Of a DNA stretch of 64,000 nt, positions 45,213 to 54,423 are shown one piece after another. Position 1 is the stretch's first letter; the number at the start of each line of letters is the position of its first letter. Source of the DNA: Flavobacterium alkalisoli (GTDB taxonomy: Bacteria; Bacteroidota; Bacteroidia; Flavobacteriales; Flavobacteriaceae); NCBI RefSeq assembly GCF_008000935.1, contig NZ_CP042831.1, forward strand, positions 1,674,001-1,738,000, read 5' to 3'. The position numbers and the translations under genes were made by a program. Under the pieces are notes generated by a model. It worked only from the letters and a program-made list of their open reading frames with translations. It was not told where the DNA came from and made no database searches.

Positions 45213-46487
45213 ATGAGAAAAAAAGTTTTAATTTTTCCTTCTGGAGCTGAGAATGCTTTGGAAATAAACGAAGCAATAAAATATTCTATTCATGTAGAAG
45301 TAATCCCAGCTTCAGGAAGGAATGATTATAGTGAATTAATTTACGAAAATGAAGTTAGGAAGCTGCCTTTTTTAAATGAATTAAATTTTATTGAGGATTT
45401 GAATAAGTTAATTGAAAAAGATAAAATTGATTTAATTTTTCCTACCGATGATACTGCATCTTTATTTCTCGCAGAAAATGCTTCTATAATTAATGCAAAA
45501 ATTTTGTCAGCTGATTTTAAAACAAATTTGGTTTGTCGCTATAAAAAAGAAACATATACTCTTTTTAAAGATGAATTTTTTTGCCCCCAAATTTATTTAA
45601 AAGTCTTAGAAGAGGAAGAATATCCAATTTTTTCAAAACCTGATGTAGGTCAGGGTTCACAAGGTGTTCAGTTGATAAAGTCAAAGAAACATCATGAATC
45701 TCTAATTGATAACAATGATTTGATTTTTGTAGAATATCTCCCAGGTAAAGAATATACAATAGATTGTTTTACAAATAGGTATGGGGAGCTATTGTTTTCC
45801 GGTATTCGTGAAAGAGCAGAAGTTAAAATGGGTATTAGTTTTAGAAGTAGAGAGGTTTCTTTAACAGATGAGGTAAAACAAATAGCTGAAAAAATTAATA
45901 GCAAACTTGGTTTTCATGGTTTATGGTTCTTTCAATTGAAAGAAGATTGTAATGGACATTTGAAATTGTTAGAAGTGTCAACACGTACAGCAGGAACAAT
46001 GGGGTTCTTCAGGCATAAGGGGGTTAACTTGCCTTTGCTAACTATATATGATGCACTTGGGATGGATGTGGAGATTTTTAAGTATGGCTATGAACTTGAG
46101 CTTTTTCGTGTAACTAAAAACAAATTTAAGTATGGGTTAGAATATGATACTGTCTATGTAGATTATGATGATACGTTAATAGTAAACGGAAAAGTTAATA
46201 TTGTCTTGATGAGTTTTATTTATCAATGTAAGAATAATGGAAAAATAGTAAAGTTAATTACTAAACATGGGGCTAAATTGCATATGTCTTTAAATTTTTA
46301 CTCAATATCTCCAAGTTTATTCGATGAGATAATTGTGTTAAAAATGGAGGATAAAAAATCAGATTACATAGAATCACATAAAGCGATTTTCATCGATAAT
46401 TGGTTTGTTGAAAGAAGAGAAGTTAGATTAGCGAAAGATATGCCGGTATTTGATGTAGATACAGTAGAAAGTTTGATAAAAAATTAG
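45213..46487 (+). CDS. ATP-grasp ligase fused to a HAD-like domain
   Basis: Protein of 424 residues. The N-terminal part (to about 300) is an ATP-grasp fold: IFPTDDTASLFLAENA, YPIFSKPDVGQGSQGVQLIK, VEYLPGKEYTIDCF and LKLLEVSTRTAGTMGF, as in carboxylate-amine ligases. The last 120 residues look like a complete small HAD domain: DYDDT at about 316-320 (motif I), LITKHGAK (motif II/III area) and AIFIDNWFVERREV (motif IV). A fusion of ligase and phosphatase in a capsule locus suggests decoration of a sugar with an amino acid or similar group; substrate unknown. Confidence 0.7.
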   Translation: MRKKVLIFPSGAENALEINEAIKYSIHVEVIPASGRNDYSELIYENEVRKLPFLNELNFIEDLNKLIEKDKIDLIFPTDDTASLFLAENASIINAKILSADFKTNLVCRYKKETYTLFKDEFFCPQIYLKVLEEEEYPIFSKPDVGQGSQGVQLIKSKKHHESLIDNNDLIFVEYLPGKEYTIDCFTNRYGELLFSGIRERAEVKMGISFRSREVSLTDEVKQIAEKINSKLGFHGLWFFQLKEDCNGHLKLLEVSTRTAGTMGFFRHKGVNLPLLTIYDALGMDVEIFKYGYELELFRVTKNKFKYGLEYDTVYVDYDDTLIVNGKVNIVLMSFIYQCKNNGKIVKLITKHGAKLHMSLNFYSISPSLFDEIIVLKMEDKKSDYIESHKAIFIDNWFVERREVRLAKDMPVFDVDTVESLIKN

Positions 46488-46489
46488 AT

Positions 46490-47611
46490 ATGGATATTAT
46501 TAAAATAGCAATGTTCTCATATGCAGATATTAATAACTATGGAGATATATTGTTTTCACATGTTTTTAAGCATGAAATTGAGAAAAGAATAGCTAATGTT
46601 AACATTGATTTTTATACTCCCTCAGAAATAGAACTTGAAGGTTTTTATTACAGGTCTTATCATAAGAGTAAAGTTAAAGAAAAATATGATGCCTTAATTC
46701 TCGCAGGGGGAGAAGTTGTTCATTTGTTTGAAGAAAGAACTTGGAAGCCAATTTATGAAAAAAATAATCAAAAGGTTTTAAGTGAAAATGCATATGATGT
46801 AGTTTGGGATTGGATTGATAAAGACTCTTCTTTTAAAGCTTGGCTTTCAGTAGGAGTTAGGCCTTTTGGGGATAAATGGGATGATGATAAGATTAATCAA
46901 TCTATATCTGATTTAGATTATATCTCTGTAAGAGGGATTCTTTCAAAAAAAATATTAGAACATGGAGATTACGAAGAGTTTAATGATAAAATTAAGATTA
47001 CTCCAGATTTAGGCTGGATTTTTCCAGACTATTTGACTATTAGAAATGAAGTAGGTCAACATTATAAAAAATGGGCATTTGGGTCCAAGTATATAATTTT
47101 TCAAGTTCATAATATTACGGATATAGAGGCCAAAAATATTAGTGATGCTTTATTGAAATTTAAAGAGGAAACAGGTTTTGAGGTACTGTTATTGCCTGTA
47201 ATTCATTTATGGAAAGATGAAAAGTATTTAGAGTTAATTTTAGAAGCATCAGGAGGAGAGTTTAAACTTTTACCGAATAATCTAAGTGTGCTTGAGATGC
47301 TAGATTTAATTGTACATTCTGAAGTTGTGTTGTGTTCAAGTCTGCATGTTGCAATAACTGCATTAGCGAAAGGAATTCCTGCTGCTATTTTTAACAAGTG
47401 GCAAGGGACTAAACTTCAAGATTTATATGGGCTACAATTTAGAAGTGAATATTTATTTAGTGATAGTTCAGATACTTATAGTGTATTATCTCGATTGCTT
47501 AAAGAAAAACAAACTTCTAAATCATTACATATTTATGCAGATTTTATGAAGGCTAAGCTTTATGAAACTTTTGATGAAATTTCAGATAAAATTATAAAAA
47601 ATAAATCTTAG
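46490..47611 (+). CDS. Polysaccharide pyruvyl transferase-family protein B
   Basis: Second member of PF04230, 373 residues. The N-terminal region KIAMFSYADINNYGDILFSH, central ALILAGGEVVHLFEERTWKP, VGVRPFGDKWDD and the C-terminal VLCSSLHVAITALAKGIPAA are family hallmarks. It begins 2 nt after the ATP-grasp/HAD gene, so the two are probably translationally coupled. The role, a pyruvyl ketal or similar substitution, is inferred. Confidence 0.8.
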   Translation: MDIIKIAMFSYADINNYGDILFSHVFKHEIEKRIANVNIDFYTPSEIELEGFYYRSYHKSKVKEKYDALILAGGEVVHLFEERTWKPIYEKNNQKVLSENAYDVVWDWIDKDSSFKAWLSVGVRPFGDKWDDDKINQSISDLDYISVRGILSKKILEHGDYEEFNDKIKITPDLGWIFPDYLTIRNEVGQHYKKWAFGSKYIIFQVHNITDIEAKNISDALLKFKEETGFEVLLLPVIHLWKDEKYLELILEASGGEFKLLPNNLSVLEMLDLIVHSEVVLCSSLHVAITALAKGIPAAIFNKWQGTKLQDLYGLQFRSEYLFSDSSDTYSVLSRLLKEKQTSKSLHIYADFMKAKLYETFDEISDKIIKNKS

Positions 47612-47616
47612 TAGAA

Positions 47617-48264
47617 ATGTACAGTAATTATTTAAAACGTTTTTTTGATCTTATTATATCAATTTTTATTATAGTAATTTTTTTACCAATATTCATAATT
47701 ATCTTTCTTATTTTATTTGTTCAAAATTCTGGGGAGGTTTTTTTTATACAGACTAGGATAGGTAAAATGAATAAAGAGTTTGGATTAATTAAATTTAGGT
47801 CAATGAATAATAAGAAAGATGACCAAGGCAATCTACTCAAAGATATGGATAGAATTACTCCTTTCGGACATTTTATAAGAAAAGCCTCGTTAGATGAATT
47901 ACCTCAAATATTTAATATTTTAAAAGGAGAGATGAGTTTAGTAGGACCTAGGCCTTTGCTGTCAGAGTATCTTCCTTATTATTCTGAATATCATATTCGT
48001 AGACATGAAATAAAGCCGGGAATTACTGGGTTAGCTCAAATTGAAGGTAGAAATTATCTCAAATTTAGTGAAAGGTTTAATTTAGATGTTCATTATGTAG
48101 ATAATGTTTCTTTAAAATTGGATTTGCAGATTTTAGTTAAAACTTTTTTTAAGATATTTAAATCTTCAGATATTAGTATGGGTAGAAAAATGTCAGAGAT
48201 AGATGATATTGGAATAACAAAAGGTTTGGCTAAACATTATTTTAATATTGATGAAAATGAATAA
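47617..48264 (+). CDS. Initiating sugar phosphate transferase (PglC/WcaJ-like, short)
   Basis: Undecaprenyl-phosphate sugar phosphotransferase of 215 residues, the short PglC-like type with one N-terminal hydrophobic segment (about 10-34). Motifs: FFIQTRIGKMNKEFGLIKFR, the catalytic-type KASLDELPQIFNILKGEMSL and VGPRPLLSEYLP, then KPGITGLAQIEGRN. It starts repeat-unit synthesis on the lipid carrier. Given the PglF- and PglE-like genes downstream, a diNAcBac-like or QuiNAc4N-like donor is a reasonable guess. Confidence 0.92.
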   Translation: MYSNYLKRFFDLIISIFIIVIFLPIFIIIFLILFVQNSGEVFFIQTRIGKMNKEFGLIKFRSMNNKKDDQGNLLKDMDRITPFGHFIRKASLDELPQIFNILKGEMSLVGPRPLLSEYLPYYSEYHIRRHEIKPGITGLAQIEGRNYLKFSERFNLDVHYVDNVSLKLDLQILVKTFFKIFKSSDISMGRKMSEIDDIGITKGLAKHYFNIDENE

Positions 48265-49285
48265 AGAATTTGGTTCGGATTTCCATTATTCTTACAAAGA
48301 AATCACAATTGATGAAAAATCTTTTTTTGATTCTATAAATTTTGTTTTCTCATTTTCTGGTCGTTCAGGATTACATGGTATTTTAAAGGAAGGCATTTCT
48401 CGGTATGGTTGGAAGAGAATTTATTTTCCAAGCTATTATTGTCATTCGGTAGTAGATTTTGTTGCAACTTTGCCTGTAGAAATTGTTTTATATAGTTGTA
48501 ATCCTTTTGAGTTTTTTGATAGGATTGATTTTATAGATTCGTCTCAATCAGTAATTATTAATGTAGATTTTTTTGGTTTAAAAAAATTGAATCTCTCTTC
48601 AATTAAAGAAGCTATAATTATTGAGGATTTAACGCACAATATTGAATCTGTTCTTCATTCTACAGCCCATTATTGTTTTGGTTCACTTAGGAAAGAGTTA
48701 CCTGTTCCTGTTGGAGGTTTTTGTTATTCGCCGAAAAACTTAGAGTTGCCAAGTTTTCAGTCGAATTTTGAAAGTGATATATTAGCTAGTGAAAAGTTTG
48801 CAGCAATGATTCTTAAGAGAGAGTATCTATATGGAGGTATAAGCGATAAAGATATATATAGAGGCTTGTTTGAAAAAAGTGAAGATGATTTTAACAAGTT
48901 ATATACTAATTCGGCTATGCCTGAGTGGGTCAAGTCTCTTTTGTTTAGTCTGGATGTAAAAAAAATAAATACTCTAAAACAGGTAAATATTGATTTTGCT
49001 TTAAGAGAATTAAAAGTCATTAATCAATTAAAGGTTAATTTTAATAATACGGGTAAGTCATTTGGACTTATATTGGAATGTGAGACAGTATTAGTAAAAA
49101 ATCAGTTAAAAGATTATCTTGTTGAGAATAAGATTTATCCGGCAATTTTATGGCCAAATCAACAGAATGATAATGATATATTACTAGCTGGTAAAATGCT
49201 TTTTTTGCACATGGACTACAGGTATTCTTTAAGCGATATAAAAACAATTATTTTTAAATTACAAAATTTTTTTAATCATGAATAG
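48251..49285 (+). CDS. Divergent DegT/DnrJ/EryC1/StrS-like aminotransferase
   Basis: Protein of 344 residues resembling PLP-dependent DegT-type aminotransferases only weakly. Visible: FSGRSGLHGILKEG (start of the fold), IYFPSYYCHSVVDF, an Asp in IIIEDLTHNIESV where the family has a pyridine-ring Asp, and a Lys in GSLRKELPVPVGG at the usual spacing before Gly-Gly. The DegT substrate-binding motifs are otherwise unlike the norm. The frame starts at TTG 48248; ATG 48251 or 48257 are better starts. It overlaps the preceding gene by 14 nt. Confidence 0.6.
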   Translation: MKMNKEFGSDFHYSYKEITIDEKSFFDSINFVFSFSGRSGLHGILKEGISRYGWKRIYFPSYYCHSVVDFVATLPVEIVLYSCNPFEFFDRIDFIDSSQSVIINVDFFGLKKLNLSSIKEAIIIEDLTHNIESVLHSTAHYCFGSLRKELPVPVGGFCYSPKNLELPSFQSNFESDILASEKFAAMILKREYLYGGISDKDIYRGLFEKSEDDFNKLYTNSAMPEWVKSLLFSLDVKKINTLKQVNIDFALRELKVINQLKVNFNNTGKSFGLILECETVLVKNQLKDYLVENKIYPAILWPNQQNDNDILLAGKMLFLHMDYRYSLSDIKTIIFKLQNFFNHE

Positions 49286-50312
49286 TTTTTCTGTAATAGA
49301 AGTTAATGATGCTAAATGGAGTGAAATTATTAAGCGCTCATTTAAATATGATTTCTATCATACTCAATCATATAACCTTTTAGAAACAGAACACCGACCT
49401 ATTTTATGTGTTAGTTATTTTAATGATGAATTTATAGCACTTCCTTTGGTGGTGAGAAAGATTCCTGAGAGTGATCTGTTTGATTGTACATCTGTATATG
49501 GTTACTGTGGGCCAATATCCAGCGTAGATTTTAATAATGTTTCAAATGATGGCATAATTAATTTTACGGATCAGTTAAATGACTATTTTAAGAAAAATAA
49601 TATAGTTACAGTTTTTTCAAGATTACACCCTCTGATAGAAGGAGAAAGTGTTTTAAATAATCTTGGAAATATTTATGATATAAATAGTACTGTTGCTGTT
49701 GATTTAAGAATATCACCCGATGAGCAACGTAAACAATATAGAAAGTCAAATAAATCTGAATTAAATCAGTTAAGAAGAAAAGACTTTGTTATAGAGGAAG
49801 CAAGATCAGAGAAAGAAATTGATGAGTTTATCTCTATTTATAATGAAACAATGGATAGAGTCAATGCGTCGCCGAATTATTATTTTAATAGGAATTACTA
49901 TTTATCCTTTTTAAATAATAAATGCTTTAAGAGTAAATTATTGTTGGCTAAAAAAGGAGGAGAGATAGCTGCAGGGGCTATTTTTACTATTTCAGATAAG
50001 ATTATGCAATATCATTTAGCAGGTACTAAATCTGAATTTATTAGATATACTCCAATGAAATTAGTGTTAGATGAAGCACGTCTTTTAGCAAATGATTTAA
50101 ATCTTGAATTTTTACATCTCGGTGGAGGTGTCGGTGGTAGCGATGAAGATAGCTTATTTAGATTTAAGTCAGGCTTTTCTCAACTTAGGTTTAATTTTAA
50201 AGTATGGAAATATGTTGTCGATGAGGATAACTATAATAAGTTAGTTGAGATTAAATTTTCATCAGAAGTGCCAGAAACAGATTTTTTTCCTATTTATAGA
50301 TTGAATAGTTGA
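49278..50312 (+). CDS. FemAB/GNAT-like acyltransferase
   Basis: Protein of 344 residues with two tandem GNAT-like folds as in FemAB-type and PEP-CTERM-associated acyltransferases. The second half contains RKSNKSELNQLRRKDFVIEE, YNETMDRVNASPNYYFNRNY, LLLAKKGGEIAAGAIFT and a Gly-rich HLGGGVGGSDEDSLFRFK. FemAB proteins add amino acids from tRNA to peptidoglycan; capsule-locus relatives may acylate sugars. It overlaps the upstream gene by 8 nt. Confidence 0.72.
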   Translation: MNSFSVIEVNDAKWSEIIKRSFKYDFYHTQSYNLLETEHRPILCVSYFNDEFIALPLVVRKIPESDLFDCTSVYGYCGPISSVDFNNVSNDGIINFTDQLNDYFKKNNIVTVFSRLHPLIEGESVLNNLGNIYDINSTVAVDLRISPDEQRKQYRKSNKSELNQLRRKDFVIEEARSEKEIDEFISIYNETMDRVNASPNYYFNRNYYLSFLNNKCFKSKLLLAKKGGEIAAGAIFTISDKIMQYHLAGTKSEFIRYTPMKLVLDEARLLANDLNLEFLHLGGGVGGSDEDSLFRFKSGFSQLRFNFKVWKYVVDEDNYNKLVEIKFSSEVPETDFFPIYRLNS

Positions 50313-50364
50313 TAGATTAGTGATTGTTTTGCTTAAAAAAATAATAAATGTATTTTGATATATC

Positions 50365-50372
50365 TATATTTG
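50365..50372 (+). promoter_or_regulatory. Internal promoter -7 element before the PglE-like gene
   Basis: TATATTTG, a full TAnnTTTG match, 20 nt before ATG 50393, in an 80-nt spacer where most capsule genes are tightly packed. It would give the PglE/PglF end of the locus its own transcript. Confidence 0.6.
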
Positions 50373-50392
50373 TAAATTAAAGGGCATGTTTA

Positions 50393-51544
50393 ATGAGAAA
50401 TAATAAAATATGGCTTTCCTCACCTCATATGGGAGGAACAGAATTGAAATATATTAATCAAGCTTTTGAAACTAATTGGGTAGCTCCATTAGGGCCAAAT
50501 GTTGATGGGTTTGAAGCTGATCTTGAATCTTATTTAGGATATGGGGCATATGTTGGTGCTTTAAGCTCGGGAACTGCCGCCTTGCATCTGGGGCTTATAA
50601 TGTTAGGTGTTGGGTATGGTGACGAAGTGATTTGCCAAAGTATGACCTTTTCAGCCTCGGCAAATCCGATTAGATATTTAGGAGCTCAACCAGTTTTTGT
50701 AGATAGTGAGTCTGATACATGGAATATTTGTCCAGATTCATTAGAAGAGGCTATTAAAGATAGGTTGAAGAAAGGAAAAAAACCTAAAGCTATAGTTGCC
50801 GTACATTTATATGGTATGCCGTATAAAGTTGATGAATTAAGAGAAATAGCAGATAGATACGAAATTCCTATTCTTGAAGATAGTGCAGAGGCATTGGGAA
50901 GCTCTTATAAAGGTCAAAAATGTGGTACTTTTGGAGATATTAGTATTTTATCTTTTAATGGGAATAAAATAATTACTACTTCTGGTGGAGGTGCTATAGT
51001 TGTAAAGGATAAGAAATTTAAAGATAAAGCCGTATTTTTGTCTACACAAGCTAGAGATAATGCCCCTCATTATCAGCATTCTGAAGTTGGTTACAACTAT
51101 AGGATGAGTAATATATGTGCGGGTATTGGTCGAGGACAAATGGAAGTTCTGGATAAGCATATAGCTTTAAGAAGATCAATGCATGATTTTTATGTTTCGT
51201 TATTTAAAGAAAAGCCAGGGATTACAGTTTTTAAAGAGCCTAATTCCGATTTTTTTTCTAATCATTGGCTTTCTGCAATTATTGTAGACTCTTCTATTGT
51301 TGGTGTTAATAGAGAGGATGTTAGATTAGCATTAGAAGCTGAAAATATTGAGTCTAGGCCGTTATGGAAACCAATGCATCTTCAGCCTGTGTTTGAAGGC
51401 TGTCCATACTATGGTGGAAAAGTTTCTGAAGATTTATTTGATAAAGGATTATGCCTGCCTTCTGGATCAAATTTAGGAGAGAGTGAAAGAGAACGTATAT
51501 CAGGATTGTTAGAAGTTTTTTTTGACAGAAAGTTATCTGTTTAA
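50393..51544 (+). CDS. DegT-type aminotransferase (PglE-like)
   Basis: Canonical PLP-dependent sugar aminotransferase of 383 residues, similar to PglE (UDP-4-amino-4,6-dideoxy-GlcNAc transaminase). Motifs: KIWLSSPHMGGTELKYINQA, ALSSGTAALHLGL, TFSASANPI, ILEDSAEALGSSYKG, and the PLP Lys in SFNGNKIITTSGGGAI. It also has the YRMSNICAGIGRGQ substrate loop. It should transfer an amino group to the 4-keto product of the following PglF-like dehydratase. Driven by its own promoter. Confidence 0.9.
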   Translation: MRNNKIWLSSPHMGGTELKYINQAFETNWVAPLGPNVDGFEADLESYLGYGAYVGALSSGTAALHLGLIMLGVGYGDEVICQSMTFSASANPIRYLGAQPVFVDSESDTWNICPDSLEEAIKDRLKKGKKPKAIVAVHLYGMPYKVDELREIADRYEIPILEDSAEALGSSYKGQKCGTFGDISILSFNGNKIITTSGGGAIVVKDKKFKDKAVFLSTQARDNAPHYQHSEVGYNYRMSNICAGIGRGQMEVLDKHIALRRSMHDFYVSLFKEKPGITVFKEPNSDFFSNHWLSAIIVDSSIVGVNREDVRLALEAENIESRPLWKPMHLQPVFEGCPYYGGKVSEDLFDKGLCLPSGSNLGESERERISGLLEVFFDRKLSV

Positions 51545-51581
51545 GTGAATACATTTAATAATATTTATTTCGCGATATAGA

Positions 51582-53534
51582 GTGGAGAGAAAGAATAATA
51601 ATGCCTATAAATTTAATGATTACCGATTTTGGACATCTTTACATAATCTGGGGTATTTACCACGATGGATAATACTCTTGTTGGATTTGGTAGTAGTGTC
51701 TTTTACCGGTATTTTCTCGTATGTCTTAATTCATAGAACGGGAGTGTCTGTTAAACCTGATTTATATGTTATAAGTATTGTTTTCTACCTTTTAATAACT
51801 CTTCTCTCATTTAGGGCTTTTCGTACTTACGCTGGTATTATAAGGCATTCTTCTTATATTGATGCAGTGAAGATTTTCTTTGCTCAATTTACTACAGCTT
51901 TTCTTTTACTTGCTTTTAATAGTCTTTATGAAACTATTAAAGGTGATTTGTTATACCTTAATGTAGGAATATTAATAAATGCTGTTTTTTCATTTAGCTG
52001 TCTTTTTTTATATAGAGTTTTAGTAAAACAGGTTTTTGAGAATTATTTTAATAGTAGTAATGGCAAAAAGTTAGTTAGGGCCATTATATATGGTTCTGAT
52101 GCTAATGCTATTGCCGTAGCCAATGCATTAAAGTCTGAAATTCCGGGAAGGTTTAAATTGGTAGGATTTATTGATAAATCAAGTTATAACAAATCTAAGA
52201 TGATTTTAGGTTTGCCAATTCTTCAACATAAAAAGAGAATTTCTGTAGTGATGCGAGTTTTTAATGCTGAAGCTTTAGTTATTGCTGATAAGAGTTTATT
52301 AAAAGAAGAGAAACTTGCTATTGTTGATGAATGCTTAGAGTTTAATTATAAAGTATATACTGTACCGCTGATATCCGATTGGGAAGATCAAAAAGAGATA
52401 TCAAGAAAAATTAAAAATTTTCAGATACAGGATTTGCTTGAAAGAAAGCCTATCGTATTAGACAATAATTCGATTTCGTCTCAAATTAAAAATAAAACTA
52501 TATTAATTACCGGGGCTGCAGGTTCTATTGGTAGTGAGATTGTAAGGCAAGTAATTCAGTTTAGTCCTAAAAATGTTATTATGTTGGATCAGGCTGAAAC
52601 GCCTTTACATCAGCTAAGTCTTGAAGTTGCCAGATTAGATTCTCAAGCTAATATTATTTCTGTTATTTCAGATGTAAGAAATAAAGATGCAATGTTGGAG
52701 GTTTTTAGAAAATATAAACCCCAGGTTGTTTATCACGCGGCAGCATATAAGCATGTGCCTTTAATGGAAGAAAACCCTTCACAGGCAATTTTTGTTAATG
52801 TTCTGGGTACTAAAAATATTGCTGACCTGGCATGTGAATTTGGGGTTGACAGCTTTGTAATGGTTTCTACTGATAAAGCGGTTAATCCAAGTAATGTTAT
52901 GGGGGCAAGTAAAAGAATAGCCGAAAAGTATGTTCAGGCACTTCATAATAAAATGATTGTTGAAACAGGTAAATGTAAAACTAAATTTATTACTACCCGT
53001 TTTGGTAATGTTTTAGGTTCAAATGGTTCGGTTGTTCCTTTGTTTACAAAGCAAATTGAAGCAGGAGGGCCAATTACTTTAACACATCCTGATATAATTC
53101 GTTACTTCATGACTATTCCGGAAGCGTGCCAGCTAGTACTTGAAGCTGGAGCTATGGGTAATGGAGGAGAGATTTATATTTTTGATATGGGTAAGCCGGT
53201 TAAAATTATAGATTTAGCTAAAAAAATGATTCGTTTGGCGGGCTTCATTCCGGATAAGGACATTGAAATAAAAATCATAGGATTAAGGCCTGGAGAGAAA
53301 TTATATGAGGAATTGCTTAACGATACTTCAAAAACGTTGCCTACACATCATGAAAAAATAATGGTAGCGCAGGAGGTTTTTGATGATTTTGTTTGTCTGG
53401 AACATCAGGTAGACGATTTGATAGTAATTGCATGTGGTTATTCTTCTGAAGAGGTAGTTTATAAAATGAAACAAATTGTTCCTGAATTTATAAGTATGAA
53501 TTCTGATTTTGCTACTTTAGATAAAAAAGCATAA
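51582..53534 (+). CDS. UDP-GlcNAc 4,6-dehydratase (PglF/CapD/FlaA1-like membrane protein)
   Basis: Membrane-bound nucleotide-sugar dehydratase of 650 residues. Four N-terminal hydrophobic segments (to about 160) precede a CoA-binding-like Rossmann region and the catalytic SDR domain (from about 300): TGAAGSIGSEIVRQ, KYKPQVVYHAAAYKHVPLME, VSTDKAVNPSNVMGASKRI and TTRFGNVLGSNGSV. It makes UDP-4-keto-6-deoxy sugar for the aminotransferase. No ATG is in frame before the first membrane segment, so a GTG start (51582) is chosen. Confidence 0.9.
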   Translation: MERKNNNAYKFNDYRFWTSLHNLGYLPRWIILLLDLVVVSFTGIFSYVLIHRTGVSVKPDLYVISIVFYLLITLLSFRAFRTYAGIIRHSSYIDAVKIFFAQFTTAFLLLAFNSLYETIKGDLLYLNVGILINAVFSFSCLFLYRVLVKQVFENYFNSSNGKKLVRAIIYGSDANAIAVANALKSEIPGRFKLVGFIDKSSYNKSKMILGLPILQHKKRISVVMRVFNAEALVIADKSLLKEEKLAIVDECLEFNYKVYTVPLISDWEDQKEISRKIKNFQIQDLLERKPIVLDNNSISSQIKNKTILITGAAGSIGSEIVRQVIQFSPKNVIMLDQAETPLHQLSLEVARLDSQANIISVISDVRNKDAMLEVFRKYKPQVVYHAAAYKHVPLMEENPSQAIFVNVLGTKNIADLACEFGVDSFVMVSTDKAVNPSNVMGASKRIAEKYVQALHNKMIVETGKCKTKFITTRFGNVLGSNGSVVPLFTKQIEAGGPITLTHPDIIRYFMTIPEACQLVLEAGAMGNGGEIYIFDMGKPVKIIDLAKKMIRLAGFIPDKDIEIKIIGLRPGEKLYEELLNDTSKTLPTHHEKIMVAQEVFDDFVCLEHQVDDLIVIACGYSSEEVVYKMKQIVPEFISMNSDFATLDKKA

Positions 53535-53579
53535 ATTTCTCTTTTAACTTTTTATTCATGCTTTCCATTTAAAAAAAAT

Positions 53580-53587
53580 TATCTTTG
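53580..53587 (+). promoter_or_regulatory. Promoter -7 element of the Wza-like gene
   Basis: TATCTTTG matches TAnnTTTG, 55 nt before the ATG at 53643. It suggests that wza, wzc and the export machinery form a separate transcript from the biosynthetic genes. Confidence 0.55.
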
Positions 53588-53642
53588 TGCCTGTAATAAA
53601 AATGATCTTCTACTGGAAATTCGTTATCTCTTATTAATTTAT

Positions 53643-54419
53643 ATGATTAGAAAAGTCTTACCCTTTTTATTGCTATTTTTTGTATTCACTTCATGTGTAC
53701 CGAGAAAGAAAATAGTGTATTATCAAAATTTAACTTCTTTTGAGGATTCTGGAAACAATTTTGAAACTCGAATTAAATCAGATGATTTATTAATGATAAT
53801 AATATCTGCTCCGGGAGATGCAGCTAAAGATTTTAATTTACCCGCTCTTGGAATAACAGGTACTGATATGTTTTCTTCAAGTATGGATGCGGCTTCAGGT
53901 CAACAAAGAATTCAAACTTATCATGTTGATAATAATGGTTTCATTCAGTTTCCTGTTTTGGGTAAGCTTGAAGTAGGAGGCATGACAAAAGGTGAAGTGA
54001 TAGAAATGCTGAATGAAAAGCTGAATAAGTATATAAAAGATCCTGTGATTAACTTAAGGATAGTTAATTTTGAAATTGCAGTGTCAGGTGAGGTGGCAAG
54101 ACCAGGTAGATTCACTTTGCAAACCGAAAGGATAACATTGCCTGAAGCGCTTGCTATGGCTGGAGATATGACTGTTTATGGTAAGAGAGATAATGTTTTG
54201 GTAAGGAGAGATATTAATGGGAAAAAGACTTTTAATTATATAGATATGACAAAAGCCGATTTTATAAATTCTCCATTCTATTATCTTCAACAGAATGATG
54301 AAGTATATGTTGAGCCTAATAAAACAAAGATAAATTCATCGGGTGTTGGTCCTAATGTTAGTGTAATTATTTCTGCTACATCCGTATTGATTGCCTTAAT
54401 TGCCATACTTACAAGATAG
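53643..54419 (+). CDS. Polysaccharide export outer membrane lipoprotein (Wza-like)
   Basis: Outer-membrane export protein of 258 residues. A lipoprotein signal with lipobox (FVFTSCVPRKK) leads into the poly_export domain (RIKSDDLLMIIISAPGDAA, FIQFPVLGKLEVGGMTKGEV, KYIKDPVINLRIVNFEIAV) and a SLBB domain (VARPGRFTLQ, TLPEALAMAGDMTVYGKRDN). A C-terminal hydrophobic segment (VIISATSVLIALIAILT) may cross the outer membrane. The wzc gene follows after 4 nt. It is shorter than E. coli Wza, as usual in Bacteroidota. Confidence 0.92.
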   Translation: MIRKVLPFLLLFFVFTSCVPRKKIVYYQNLTSFEDSGNNFETRIKSDDLLMIIISAPGDAAKDFNLPALGITGTDMFSSSMDAASGQQRIQTYHVDNNGFIQFPVLGKLEVGGMTKGEVIEMLNEKLNKYIKDPVINLRIVNFEIAVSGEVARPGRFTLQTERITLPEALAMAGDMTVYGKRDNVLVRRDINGKKTFNYIDMTKADFINSPFYYLQQNDEVYVEPNKTKINSSGVGPNVSVIISATSVLIALIAILTR

Positions 54420-54423
54420 AAAG

